Below are positions 1-5,940 of a stretch of DNA of 7,960 bases, piece by piece. Each line of letters opens with the position of its first letter. The stretch's first letter is position 1. This stretch comes from Syntrophomonadaceae bacterium (GTDB lineage Bacteria; Bacillota; Syntrophomonadia; Syntrophomonadales; Syntrophomonadaceae): NCBI GenBank assembly GCA_012522705.1, contig JAAYJY010000186.1, positions 1 to 7,960 on the forward strand, in the 5' to 3' direction. The notes beneath the pieces were generated by a model, which saw nothing but the letters and a program-made list of their open reading frames with translations, had not been told where the DNA came from and made no database searches. A program made the translations under genes and the position numbers.

Positions 1-475
1 CATAGAGCTCGAAACGGTGGTTGCGGGCTCCCCCTAGGCTCACCGCATATTTCTCCAAATCCCTCAATCCCTGGGTCGCCTTACGAGTGTCAACCAATTG
101 GCCTGGACTATCCTTGATCATATCCACTACTTGGCGGGTTTTTGTCGCGATCCCGGATAATCTCTGCAGGAAGTTAAGGGCGGTACGCTCGCCGGTCAGG
201 ACTGTCCTGGTACGGCCTTGAACCACGGCCAGTATTTCACCGGGGGCTATACGTTCCCCGTCATTTTTGCGGATTTCGAATTCGACTTCCCTATCCAGGT
301 GGCGAAATACTGCTTCACTCACCTGTATCCCCGCTACCACACCGGAGGCCTTGGCTTTGAAAAGTCCCCGCGCCCTCTGCCCGGCCGGAATCAGATTTTG
401 AGTAGTTATATCCCCGTAACCGATATCTTCTTCCAGTGCTCTCTTGATGAGATCTTCCAGTCCCGGGTAATCCAT
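1..475 (-). CDS. nadC: Nicotinate-nucleotide pyrophosphorylase (quinolinate phosphoribosyltransferase), 5' part only
   Basis: NadC converts quinolinate and phosphoribosyl pyrophosphate to nicotinate mononucleotide in the cytoplasm, the step after NadB and NadA in NAD synthesis. The first 158 codons are present; the family is usually about 280 residues, so the C-terminal part lies beyond the window edge and this is not a pseudogene. Visible family motifs are EDIGYGDITT (residues 16-25), TGERTALNFLQRLSGIAT (94-111), DTRK (129-132) and RNHR (151-154), which carry phosphate- and quinolinate-binding Arg, Lys and His residues. The ATG start has AGGAGG at 482-487, six bases upstream. It follows nadB after 89 bases and is probably cotranscribed with it. 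Oddities: the usual RKTTPGLR reads RKATQGLR, and the NHRFGL-type motif reads NHRFEL. The molybdenum-locus paralogue ModD is less likely given the nadB neighbour. Confidence 0.95.
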   Translation of the reverse strand, partial: MDYPGLEDLIKRALEEDIGYGDITTQNLIPAGQRARGLFKAKASGVVAGIQVSEAVFRHLDREVEFEIRKNDGERIAPGEILAVVQGRTRTVLTGERTALNFLQRLSGIATKTRQVVDMIKDSPGQLVDTRKATQGLRDLEKYAVSLGGARNHRFELY

Positions 476-564
476 ATCGTGCCTCCTGCTACATTATTGC
501 CCGCGCATATGCTGAAGATGGATCTGTGAAAGCCCTTCCCGCCCCTCATCCACATTTATGCTTA

Positions 565-2166
565 TCAAAGGTTAACAAAGCTCACATGCTTCATCCAATT
601 AAGATCATCTCTCTGGGGATAGTCGGAACGAAAATGCCCTCCCCGGCTTTCCCGACGCCACAGCGCCGCCTGGATCACTACCCGAGCCACGGTCAGCATA
701 TTGACCATCTCCATGTAGGTCAGAGGGTCATCACCCCGGGTCAGGCTGCGGTACAGCTGTTCTATTTTTGCCCCCGCTTTCTTTAGACCAGTTTGTTCCC
801 TGATGATGCCTACCTCATTCCACATGGTTGCCTGCATCTCACCCTTAGCGTCGGCGGGACTGACCCCCTCCAGAGGCGGGTGATGGAGCCAATTATGATC
901 AAAGTTCCTATGAATCTCGTCCTTGTTGATGTGGCGGTGATACAATATTTCCCCGGCATTATCCACTATCCGCGCCCCGAACACGATACCCTCCAGTAAG
1001 GAGTTACTGGCCAATCGGTTGGCGCCATGCACTCCGGTACAGGCCGCTTCACCACAGGCGTAAAGCCCGGTTATGCCAGTCTCCCCGCGGGTGTTGGTTT
1101 TTATTCCGCCCATGGTATAGTGGGCCCCCGGCGATACCGGGACCATTTCCTTTTCAAGGTCGATGCCATGGAGCAAACAGTTGCGATAGATATTGGGGAA
1201 GCGAGTACTGGCGGCGGGAATATCGCGCATATCAAGATATACGAATTCGCTACCAGTAGTATTGCATTCGTTCAAGATAGCGCGGGAGACCACATCCCTA
1301 GGTGCCAATTCCAGCATGGAAGAATATTTGCCCATAAACCGTTCGCCCCGATTATTATATAGTTTTCCCCCTTCACCACGCACGGACTCCGAAATCAAAA
1401 ACCTCTGGGTCTCATAACCGAAAAGCACCGTGGGATGGAACTGGATGAATTCCATGTCGGCCAATTCTGCGCCCATCCGAAACGCTGCCGCCATACCATC
1501 GGCGGTAGCAATATCCGGATTGGTGGTATTTTGGTATAACTGTCCGGCACCACCAGTCGCTATGATGGTGCACCGGGCGATATAGACCGACGAACGGCCG
1601 GTGATACTGCTGTATACTAAAGCACCATGACAGGTTCGCAAATCGTCATTGCCCAGCAAGTCGACCAGGCAATGATGCTCTTTTATTTCAATATTGCTGT
1701 TGCCTATACATTTGTTAACCAAAGCCACCCGGATGACCTCGCCGGTGGCATCGGCAGAGTGCAGCACGCGGGCCCGACCGTGCGCCCCTTCACGGGTAAA
1801 GGATATATTGCCATCCTTCATGTCAAAAGACGCCCCGATCTCCATGAGTTCACGGACCCGGGCTGGCCCTTCCGATACCAGCACATCTACCGCGGCGATG
1901 TCACACAATCCGGCTCCGGCTTCCAAGGTGTCTTCCAGGTGCAAAAAGGGGGAATCCGCTTCGTGTACCGCCGCCGCAATGCCTCCTTGGGCAAGGCCGG
2001 TATTGGAGTCTTTGAGAGTTTTTTTGGTCAAGACTACCACCCGGCCATGTTCAGAGGCCTTCAATGCCGTGAAAAGTCCGGCAATGCCGCTGCCCACGAT
2101 TAGAAAATCAGTGAAAAATAGGGGAGTGTCTGGCTCCAGCTCCCCTATATATCTGGTCGTGATCAT
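565..2166 (-). CDS. nadB: L-aspartate oxidase
   Basis: NadB is an FAD flavoprotein that oxidises L-aspartate to iminoaspartate, which NadA condenses with dihydroxyacetone phosphate to quinolinate; in anaerobes fumarate can serve as electron acceptor. The 533-residue product is full length (E. coli NadB has 540). Motifs in order are the FAD-binding GSGIAG (25-30), SNTGLAQGGIAAAV (54-67), TREGAHGRARVLHSADATG (124-142), IATGGAGQLY (202-211), FHPT (243-246), LISESVRGEGG (257-267), LAPRDVVSRAI (287-297), HYTMGGI (349-355) and HGANRLASNSLLEG (380-393). The substrate-binding or catalytic His244, Arg290 and Arg384 equivalents are all present. The ATG start has AAGGTGG just upstream. A good promoter lies about 70 bases upstream, so nadB-nadC may be expressed separately from pan. 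nadA, the expected partner, is not in the window. Confidence 0.97.
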   Translation of the reverse strand: MITTRYIGELEPDTPLFFTDFLIVGSGIAGLFTALKASEHGRVVVLTKKTLKDSNTGLAQGGIAAAVHEADSPFLHLEDTLEAGAGLCDIAAVDVLVSEGPARVRELMEIGASFDMKDGNISFTREGAHGRARVLHSADATGEVIRVALVNKCIGNSNIEIKEHHCLVDLLGNDDLRTCHGALVYSSITGRSSVYIARCTIIATGGAGQLYQNTTNPDIATADGMAAAFRMGAELADMEFIQFHPTVLFGYETQRFLISESVRGEGGKLYNNRGERFMGKYSSMLELAPRDVVSRAILNECNTTGSEFVYLDMRDIPAASTRFPNIYRNCLLHGIDLEKEMVPVSPGAHYTMGGIKTNTRGETGITGLYACGEAACTGVHGANRLASNSLLEGIVFGARIVDNAGEILYHRHINKDEIHRNFDHNWLHHPPLEGVSPADAKGEMQATMWNEVGIIREQTGLKKAGAKIEQLYRSLTRGDDPLTYMEMVNMLTVARVVIQAALWRRESRGGHFRSDYPQRDDLNWMKHVSFVNL

Positions 2167-2194
2167 TTTCCACCTTCATTGCCACATATTGAAT

Positions 2195-2230
2195 GGTCCG
2201 GGCTTGTTCATACCTTTTCCCGGCTGGACC
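2195..2230 (-). repeat. GC-rich inverted repeat in the nadB 5' leader
   Basis: On the minus strand GGTCC-AG-CCGGG is followed after a 16-base loop by CCCGG-ACC. The five-pair CCGGG/CCCGG stem can be extended by GGT/ACC across a four-base bulge; alternatively GGTCC pairs with GGACC. Its outer end falls at the transcript start predicted from the promoter at 2237-2265, so the nadB mRNA would begin with this hairpin. No T-run follows, so it is not an intrinsic terminator. It could be an mRNA-stabilising hairpin, a translational control element or a repressor site at +1. The structure is seen by eye only; any function is inferred. Confidence 0.4.
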
Positions 2231-2234
2231 GTTT

Positions 2235-2264
2235 CAATTATAATCGATACCAATACAATTGTAA
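2235..2264. promoter_or_regulatory. Candidate operator over the nadB promoter
   Basis: The 10-base perfect palindrome TACAATTGTA (2254-2263) overlaps the -35 element. On the minus strand TTACAATTG (2256-2264) is repeated as TTATAATTG (2235-2243), eight of nine bases matching, with starts 21 bases apart, or two helical turns. The second copy contains the -10 box, so part of the similarity may be promoter consensus alone. The position suits a repressor of NAD synthesis, but I cannot match it with certainty to a known regulator such as NiaR or NrtR. Confidence 0.3.
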
Positions 2265-2265
2265 C
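2237..2265 (-). promoter_or_regulatory. Predicted sigma-70/sigma-A promoter of nadB-nadC
   Basis: On the minus strand there is a perfect TATAAT -10 box (2237-2242) and a GTTACA -35 box (2260-2265, four of six consensus bases) with an ideal 17-base spacer, in an AT-rich stretch between panD and nadB. The predicted transcript start is near 2230, giving a leader of about 65 bases. No terminator is visible between panD and this promoter, so readthrough from the pan genes is also possible. Confidence 0.65.
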
Positions 2266-2285
2266 CTTTTACCTATCATATCTGG

Positions 2286-2657
2286 TTATTCGTGTTTACC
2301 CATACAGGTCTTCTTGATATTATTATTTTCATCCATGAATACCAATCTGGGCTTATGGATTCGAGATTCTTCATCATTCATGATAGTATAACTGAGGATA
2401 ATGATTACGTCCCCGCGCAGCGCCAACCGGGCAGCCGCCCCATTTAGGCAGATTATGCCAGATCCCCGTTCACCTTCTATGACATATGTCTCAAACCGGG
2501 CTCCATTATTGTTGTTGACTATCGTCACTTTTTCATTTTCTATGATATCGGCCGCATTCATAAAGTCCTTGTCTATGGTGATACTGCCCACGTAGTTAAG
2601 GTTGGCTTCGGTCACTACCGCCCGGTGAATTTTTGATTTCAACATGTAACGCATCAT
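2286..2657 (-). CDS. panD: Aspartate 1-decarboxylase (pyruvoyl enzyme precursor)
   Basis: PanD decarboxylates L-aspartate to beta-alanine, the amine half of pantothenate. It is made as a proenzyme that cleaves itself between Gly24 and Ser25 to form the pyruvoyl cofactor; the cleavage motif YVGSITID is present with G24-S25 at exactly the family position when translation starts at this ATG. Arg54 and Tyr58 (in NGARFETY), ERGSG and LNGAAARLALRGD are also as expected. Length is 123 residues, normal for the family. The start begins MMRYMLKSKIHRA, typical of PanD, and GGAGGTG (2665-2671) lies seven bases upstream inside the end of panC. A TTG further upstream at 2675 would add six residues but would place that Shine-Dalgarno inside the coding region. 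Only four bases separate it from the panC stop, which suggests translational coupling. Confidence 0.97.
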   Translation of the reverse strand: MMRYMLKSKIHRAVVTEANLNYVGSITIDKDFMNAADIIENEKVTIVNNNNGARFETYVIEGERGSGIICLNGAAARLALRGDVIIILSYTIMNDEESRIHKPRLVFMDENNNIKKTCMGKHE

Positions 2658-2661
2658 GTTA

Positions 2662-3510
2662 CTACACCTCCACAATCAGGTTATCGATCAATCGGGTGGT
2701 TCCGAACCTGACGGCCATAGCGACCAGCACACTTCCATCGATCTCTTGCACGTCAGCCAGGCTAGCGGCATCATAGATTTCGGCATACTCTATTTTGGCT
2801 TCCGGACTGGTGCTGATAGTATGGCATAGAAGATCTTTTACCCTGCCTGCATTCCTTTCTCCCCCCGCGATAGCCTCCCGGGCTTTCTGCAGCGATTGGT
2901 TCAGCACCAGAGCCTGCCTCCTCTGTTCGGGATTCAGATATACGTTGCGGGAACTCATGGCTAATCCATCTGCCTCTCTCACGATAGGCACCCTTACTAT
3001 CTGTAGGGGAAAGTTCAGTTCCCTTACCATCTTCTCGATCACCATGGCCTGCTGGGCATCCTTTTGGCCAAAGAAAGCCATGTCAGGCACACATATATTG
3101 AATAGTTTGCTGACTACGGTGGTCACTCCCCGGAAATGACCCGGGCGCGAACGGCCGCACAGTTTTTCGGTAATCTCACCGCTGACCTCCACATAGCTAT
3201 TGTACCCGGGAGGATACATCTCCCGGATAGAGGGGGCAAACAGCGCGTCAGCACCGGCCTCATCCAGCAACCTACTGTCTTTGTGCAGATCGCGGGGATA
3301 ATCCTCGAAATCCTCGCCCACCCCGAACTGAATTGGATTTACAAAAATGGATACCACGGTAATCTCACATTGCGAACGTGACTCCTTGACCAAAGAAAGA
3401 TGTCCCGCATGCAGATACCCCATAGTTGGCACAATGCCGATGCTTTTGCCCTGTCTTTTGTGGTCCCGACACCAAGTCTGCGTCTCGTTTATCGTATTAA
3501 ATGTCCGCAT
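2662..3510 (-). CDS. panC: Pantothenate synthetase (pantoate-beta-alanine ligase)
   Basis: PanC joins D-pantoate to beta-alanine using ATP through a pantoyl-adenylate intermediate, giving pantothenate (vitamin B5), the precursor of coenzyme A. The 282-residue product has the normal length. It shows the nucleotidyltransferase HIGH-type motif HAGH (34-37, within PTMGYLHAGHLSL), NPIQFGVGEDFEDYPR (58-73), GRSRPGHFRGV (119-129), FGQKDAQQ (147-154) and the KMSKS-like MSSRN (185-189), ending in the TRLIDN signature. ATP- and pantoate-binding residues appear intact. The ATG has GAGGTG (3515-3520) upstream. The gene starts 16 bases after panB stops, and its last codons (VEV, then TAG) form the Shine-Dalgarno of panD. 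Its two substrates come from its neighbours: beta-alanine from PanD, and pantoate from PanB plus a ketopantoate reductase. Confidence 0.98.
   Translation of the reverse strand: MRTFNTINETQTWCRDHKRQGKSIGIVPTMGYLHAGHLSLVKESRSQCEITVVSIFVNPIQFGVGEDFEDYPRDLHKDSRLLDEAGADALFAPSIREMYPPGYNSYVEVSGEITEKLCGRSRPGHFRGVTTVVSKLFNICVPDMAFFGQKDAQQAMVIEKMVRELNFPLQIVRVPIVREADGLAMSSRNVYLNPEQRRQALVLNQSLQKAREAIAGGERNAGRVKDLLCHTISTSPEAKIEYAEIYDAASLADVQEIDGSVLVAMAVRFGTTRLIDNLIVEV
2665..2671 (-). promoter_or_regulatory. panD ribosome binding site within the panC 3' end
   Basis: GGAGGTG on the minus strand lies seven bases before the ATG at 2657 and encodes the last residues of PanC. It decides the panD start in favour of this ATG over an upstream TTG at 2675. 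Confidence 0.85.
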
Positions 3511-3526
3511 GGCACACCTCTATAAG

Positions 3527-4357
3527 TTAATATAGTCTTTCCAGCACATCGTCTTTGATGGTGTAGATGTGTTCGGGGCCCGGGAACGTACCTTCTTCCA
3601 CTTCTTTCTTATATCCTTGCAGGGCCTCCATGATCATGGGTCCCAGATTGGTGAATCGTTTTACGAATTTGGGAATGTGCCCCTGGGAAATACCCAGCAT
3701 ATCATTGATGACCAGGACCTGCCCATCGCAATCCTTGCCGGCTCCTATCCCGATGGTCGGTACATTCGATGCTGCCGTGATCTTGGCGGCCAGGGCAGCG
3801 GGTACCCCCTCCAGCACTATGGAAAAGACCCCCGCCTCCTCCAACAGCTTGGCATCCTTTATCAGCTTGCGGGCGGTCTCCAGATCTTTGCCCTGAACCT
3901 TGAAACCGCCAAATTGATTAACTGATTGGGGCGTCAGACCGATATGGGCAACAATTGGAATCTCCGCATTCAAGATGGCCTTTACAACTGGTAGCCTTTC
4001 TTCGCCACCCTCCAATTTTACCGCCTGGGCTCCGCCCTCCTGAATAAGGCGCCCGGCATTGCGGACCGCCTCCTCTATCGAGACATGATAGGATAGAAAC
4101 GGCAAATCACTGACCACCATGGCATTTTTTGAACCTCTGACCACAGCTCTGGTATGATGAACCATGTCATCCATGGTAACTGCCAGCGTATTCTCATACC
4201 CCAACTGTACATTGCCAACAGAATCGCCTACCAGGATCATATCTATCCCGGCCTGATCCACCAGGGTCGCTAACCCATAGTCATAGGCCGTCAACATGGT
4301 GATTTTCTCGCCCTTGGCTTTTTTCTCACGTATATTGGCAGGCGGCACTCGGGCCAT
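3527..4357 (-). CDS. panB: 3-methyl-2-oxobutanoate hydroxymethyltransferase (ketopantoate synthesis)
   Basis: PanB transfers a hydroxymethyl group from 5,10-methylene-tetrahydrofolate to 2-oxoisovalerate, making ketopantoate, the first committed step to pantothenate. The 276-residue product is a normal-length TIM-barrel enzyme. The magnesium-binding aspartates fall at Asp45 (in LVGDSVG) and Asp84 (in SDLPFL), the same numbers as in E. coli. Lys114 and Glu116 lie in VKLEGG, and the catalytic Glu183 in VLEGVP. HIGLTPQSVNQFGGFKVQG (138-156) and PTIGIGAG are further family signatures. The frame is open well upstream (to 4573), but that extension overlaps the previous gene and is not PanB-like. 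The ATG at 4357 is preceded by GGAGGAGGT at 4365-4373 and gives the usual N-terminus. It lies four bases after the DUF2520 gene stop and is probably translationally coupled to it. Confidence 0.98.
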   Translation of the reverse strand: MARVPPANIREKKAKGEKITMLTAYDYGLATLVDQAGIDMILVGDSVGNVQLGYENTLAVTMDDMVHHTRAVVRGSKNAMVVSDLPFLSYHVSIEEAVRNAGRLIQEGGAQAVKLEGGEERLPVVKAILNAEIPIVAHIGLTPQSVNQFGGFKVQGKDLETARKLIKDAKLLEEAGVFSIVLEGVPAALAAKITAASNVPTIGIGAGKDCDGQVLVINDMLGISQGHIPKFVKRFTNLGPMIMEALQGYKKEVEEGTFPGPEHIYTIKDDVLERLY

Positions 4358-4361
4358 AATG

Positions 4362-5276
4362 TCAACCTCCTCCATCGTTTCGCTGGGTTCTATTGTTAAT
4401 GTCCGTTTCCGGTTCAAATAATTCCTGAAGTTTCCGCATCTTGTCTTCATTGATATTACCCTTGGCCGCCGCGATAGGAACCGTGTACAAACCGAGCGTC
4501 TTGTATAAATGAACCATCTCAGGGACCTTCTCCTGCATGCGTTCCAGATGCCTGGCCACAGTCGCAACATCACCTCGGGCGATAGGCCCGGTCAAGGCAA
4601 CGGGTATACCTACCTTTTCGATGTTGCTGAGCGTGCCCCGCACCAAGGGCATCAAGGCTTGGCTAGACAGGTCGGCGGATATACCAGTGGCTTCCAACAG
4701 TCTGGCTCCCAGATCAATGAGAGCAACCAGGTAATTGGATACTACGCAGGCCCCCGCATGGTACAATGGTTTGGCATCAGCGGTGATAAAGAAATATAAG
4801 CCCCCCATCGCTTCCACTAATTGAGTCCCGGTTTCATGTGCCTCTTTATCCCCTTCTATGCTGAAAACCGAGCCGGGCAGGCTTTCTATGGCCCCTTCCA
4901 GGCTGGCAAAAGACTGCAGGGGGTGCAGCGACAGCACCCGGGCTCCGAATTTCCTGGCCATGCCCAGTATCTCCGCCGAATGAGCCCCACTCATATGGAT
5001 GACGGTCTGCCCATTACGAAATGAGCTGCTATCGGCCAGATGCTCTGCCACCTGACCAATGGCACCGTCAGTGGAGGTAATGAATAATATATCCGCCGCC
5101 CGGGATAGCTGGCCGGGGTCCCTAAAAGCCCGACAGCCGGTTTGGTCCACTAATTGGGTGGTTGATTCGCAAACGACATCATATACTCCGGCCAGTTCAT
5201 AACCCTGCCGGTTTAGAATCACTCCAATGGCGGAACCAACTTTTCCCGACCCGATAATACCTATCTTCACGGTCAA
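4362..5276 (-). CDS. Rossmann-like and DUF2520 domain protein, candidate ketopantoate reductase (PanG type)
   Basis: This 304-residue protein has an N-terminal NAD(P)-binding Rossmann fold with GSGKVG (9-14). The HMSGAHSA (94-101) and SLHPLQSFA (116-124) segments follow, and then a helical DUF2520 domain with YHAGACVVSNY (172-182) and LTGPIARGD (228-236). These motifs are typical of the Rossmann-like/DUF2520 family, which resembles ketopantoate reductases and beta-hydroxyacid dehydrogenases. It is the first gene of the pan group, four bases before panB, and no panE-like gene is present in the window. As I recall, a reductase named PanG from Francisella, with homologues in Enterococcus and Clostridioides, belongs to this family; on that basis I infer NAD(P)H-dependent reduction of ketopantoate to pantoate. 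The start is TTG with GAGGAGGT seven bases from the AGGAGG core; an in-frame GTG at 5270 is spaced too far. The C-terminal Gly-Gly-Gly codons double as the panB Shine-Dalgarno. Confidence 0.9.
   Translation of the reverse strand: MTVKIGIIGSGKVGSAIGVILNRQGYELAGVYDVVCESTTQLVDQTGCRAFRDPGQLSRAADILFITSTDGAIGQVAEHLADSSSFRNGQTVIHMSGAHSAEILGMARKFGARVLSLHPLQSFASLEGAIESLPGSVFSIEGDKEAHETGTQLVEAMGGLYFFITADAKPLYHAGACVVSNYLVALIDLGARLLEATGISADLSSQALMPLVRGTLSNIEKVGIPVALTGPIARGDVATVARHLERMQEKVPEMVHLYKTLGLYTVPIAAAKGNINEDKMRKLQELFEPETDINNRTQRNDGGG
4365..4373 (-). promoter_or_regulatory. panB ribosome binding site within the end of the DUF2520 gene
   Basis: GGAGGAGGT on the minus strand encodes the terminal glycines of the preceding protein and sits seven bases before the panB ATG at 4357. 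It fixes the panB start, although the frame is open further upstream. Confidence 0.85.
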
Positions 5277-5282
5277 GAATAG

Positions 5283-5290
5283 ACCTCCTC
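5283..5290 (-). promoter_or_regulatory. Ribosome binding site supporting a TTG start
   Basis: GAGGAGGT on the minus strand is six bases before the TTG at 5276. It is twelve bases before the alternative in-frame GTG at 5270, so it favours TTG as the start of the DUF2520 gene. Confidence 0.75.
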
Positions 5291-5296
5291 ACTTAG

Positions 5297-5324
5297 AAAA
5301 AGGGTCGCAAAAAACTCCGACCCT
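5297..5324 (-). terminator. Terminator-like hairpin between folK and the pan genes
   Basis: On the minus strand AGGGTCG (5318-5324) and CGACCCT (5301-5307) form a perfect seven-pair stem with a ten-base, T-rich loop, followed directly by TTTT and then C. This matches a modest Rho-independent terminator reading away from folK. It ends only seven bases before the Shine-Dalgarno of the next gene, leaving no room for a promoter between them. It may end the fol transcript partially, or act as an attenuator for the pan genes. The stem is short and the T-run brief, so termination may be incomplete. Confidence 0.55.
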
Positions 5325-5403
5325 CCCTGTCATTCCCCGTCTTGTTCTCGTTATTGAGATATAAGCAGTTCCTCAACAGGGGCGTCGAGGACAATCGGTC
5401 TCT

Positions 5404-5895
5404 CTATAGTTTTCGCAAGTCGCCCGTATCAGCGCTTTTTGTTAACCTTGTCAATACCTCCCCTATTTTCGATCCATCGGGAAATTCCAATTCCGAGTCA
5501 ATTTCCGCGAGAGGGACCAGGACGAACAACCGTTGCATCAGGTAAGGATGAGGAACCTTCAGCTCCTCTTGGTCGATGATCTCCCTACCGTACAGGAGAA
5601 CATCCAGGTCTATATTCCGGGGACCCCAGTGTACTTGCCTCCGGCGTCCCAATTTAATTTCAATAGCTTGAAGCTGTCGCAGTAATTCCAAGGGGTTCAG
5701 TTCGGTTTCTATCTCAATGACCTGGTTTAAAAACCCTTCCTGGTCTGTTTTACCCCAAGGGGAGGTCTCATAAAGTGATGACATCTCGCTTATCCTTACA
5801 CCCTCAAGGTCCTCTATCAAAACCCGGGCCTGACCCAGGTTTATTTTCTTGTCACCAATATTCGAGCCCAGGCCGATGTATGCTTTGGTACTCAT
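5404..5895 (-). CDS. folK: 2-amino-4-hydroxy-6-hydroxymethyldihydropteridine pyrophosphokinase (HPPK)
   Basis: FolK transfers pyrophosphate from ATP to 6-hydroxymethyl-dihydropterin, activating it for FolP. The 163-residue product has the normal length of a single-domain HPPK. Motifs are YIGLGSNIGD (6-15), SSLYETSPWGKTDQEGFLNQV (39-59), the signature WGPRNIDLDVLLYG (90-103) with the two magnesium-binding aspartates Asp96 and Asp98, and VPHPYLMQRLFVLVPLAEI (114-132). The ATG start has a fairly weak AGGGG upstream. The gene lies 45 bases after folB and is the last fol gene here. A 127-base gap with a terminator-like hairpin separates it from the pan group. FolB makes its substrate and FolP uses its product, consistent with one transcript. 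Confidence 0.97.
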   Translation of the reverse strand: MSTKAYIGLGSNIGDKKINLGQARVLIEDLEGVRISEMSSLYETSPWGKTDQEGFLNQVIEIETELNPLELLRQLQAIEIKLGRRRQVHWGPRNIDLDVLLYGREIIDQEELKVPHPYLMQRLFVLVPLAEIDSELEFPDGSKIGEVLTRLTKSADTGDLRKL

Positions 5896-5940
5896 TTTTT
5901 CCCCTATAAACTAGCATACTCTCAGTTGGAGAGCAAGCCT

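Noticed and set aside
476..564. Possible small gene or nadB frameshift remnant between nadB and nadC
   Set aside because: The NadB C-terminus is of normal length and type, and the only open frame in the gap runs out of frame into nadC with no good ribosome binding site of its own. Apart from the nadC ribosome binding site I see nothing definite here.
2176..2211. Eleven-codon leader peptide (MNKPGPFNMWQ) ending just before the nadB ribosome binding site
   Set aside because: Its ribosome binding site is too close to the ATG, it has no run of regulatory codons and no attenuator follows; short frames like this arise often by chance.
1694..2317. Plus-strand open frame of 207 codons opposite nadB
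   Set aside because: It lies antisense to a clear full-length nadB, has low-complexity Ser/Arg/Pro-rich composition and no recognisable motif; it is a shadow of the real gene. Other plus-strand frames in the window are rejected for the same reason.
2658..2675. TTG start of panD six codons upstream
   Set aside because: It would put the strong GGAGGTG inside the coding region and shift the Gly24-Ser25 cleavage site away from its usual position.
4358..4573. Extended N-terminus of PanB from an upstream in-frame start
   Set aside because: The extra residues overlap the DUF2520 gene in another frame, are Arg/Trp-rich and unlike PanB. The ATG at 4357 has an ideal ribosome binding site and gives the family N-terminus with Asp45 and Asp84 in register.
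5896..5940. Promoter or terminator between folB and folK
   Set aside because: TTGCTC with TAGTTT is a poor promoter match, and the CTCTC/GAGAG stem is only five pairs with no T-run.
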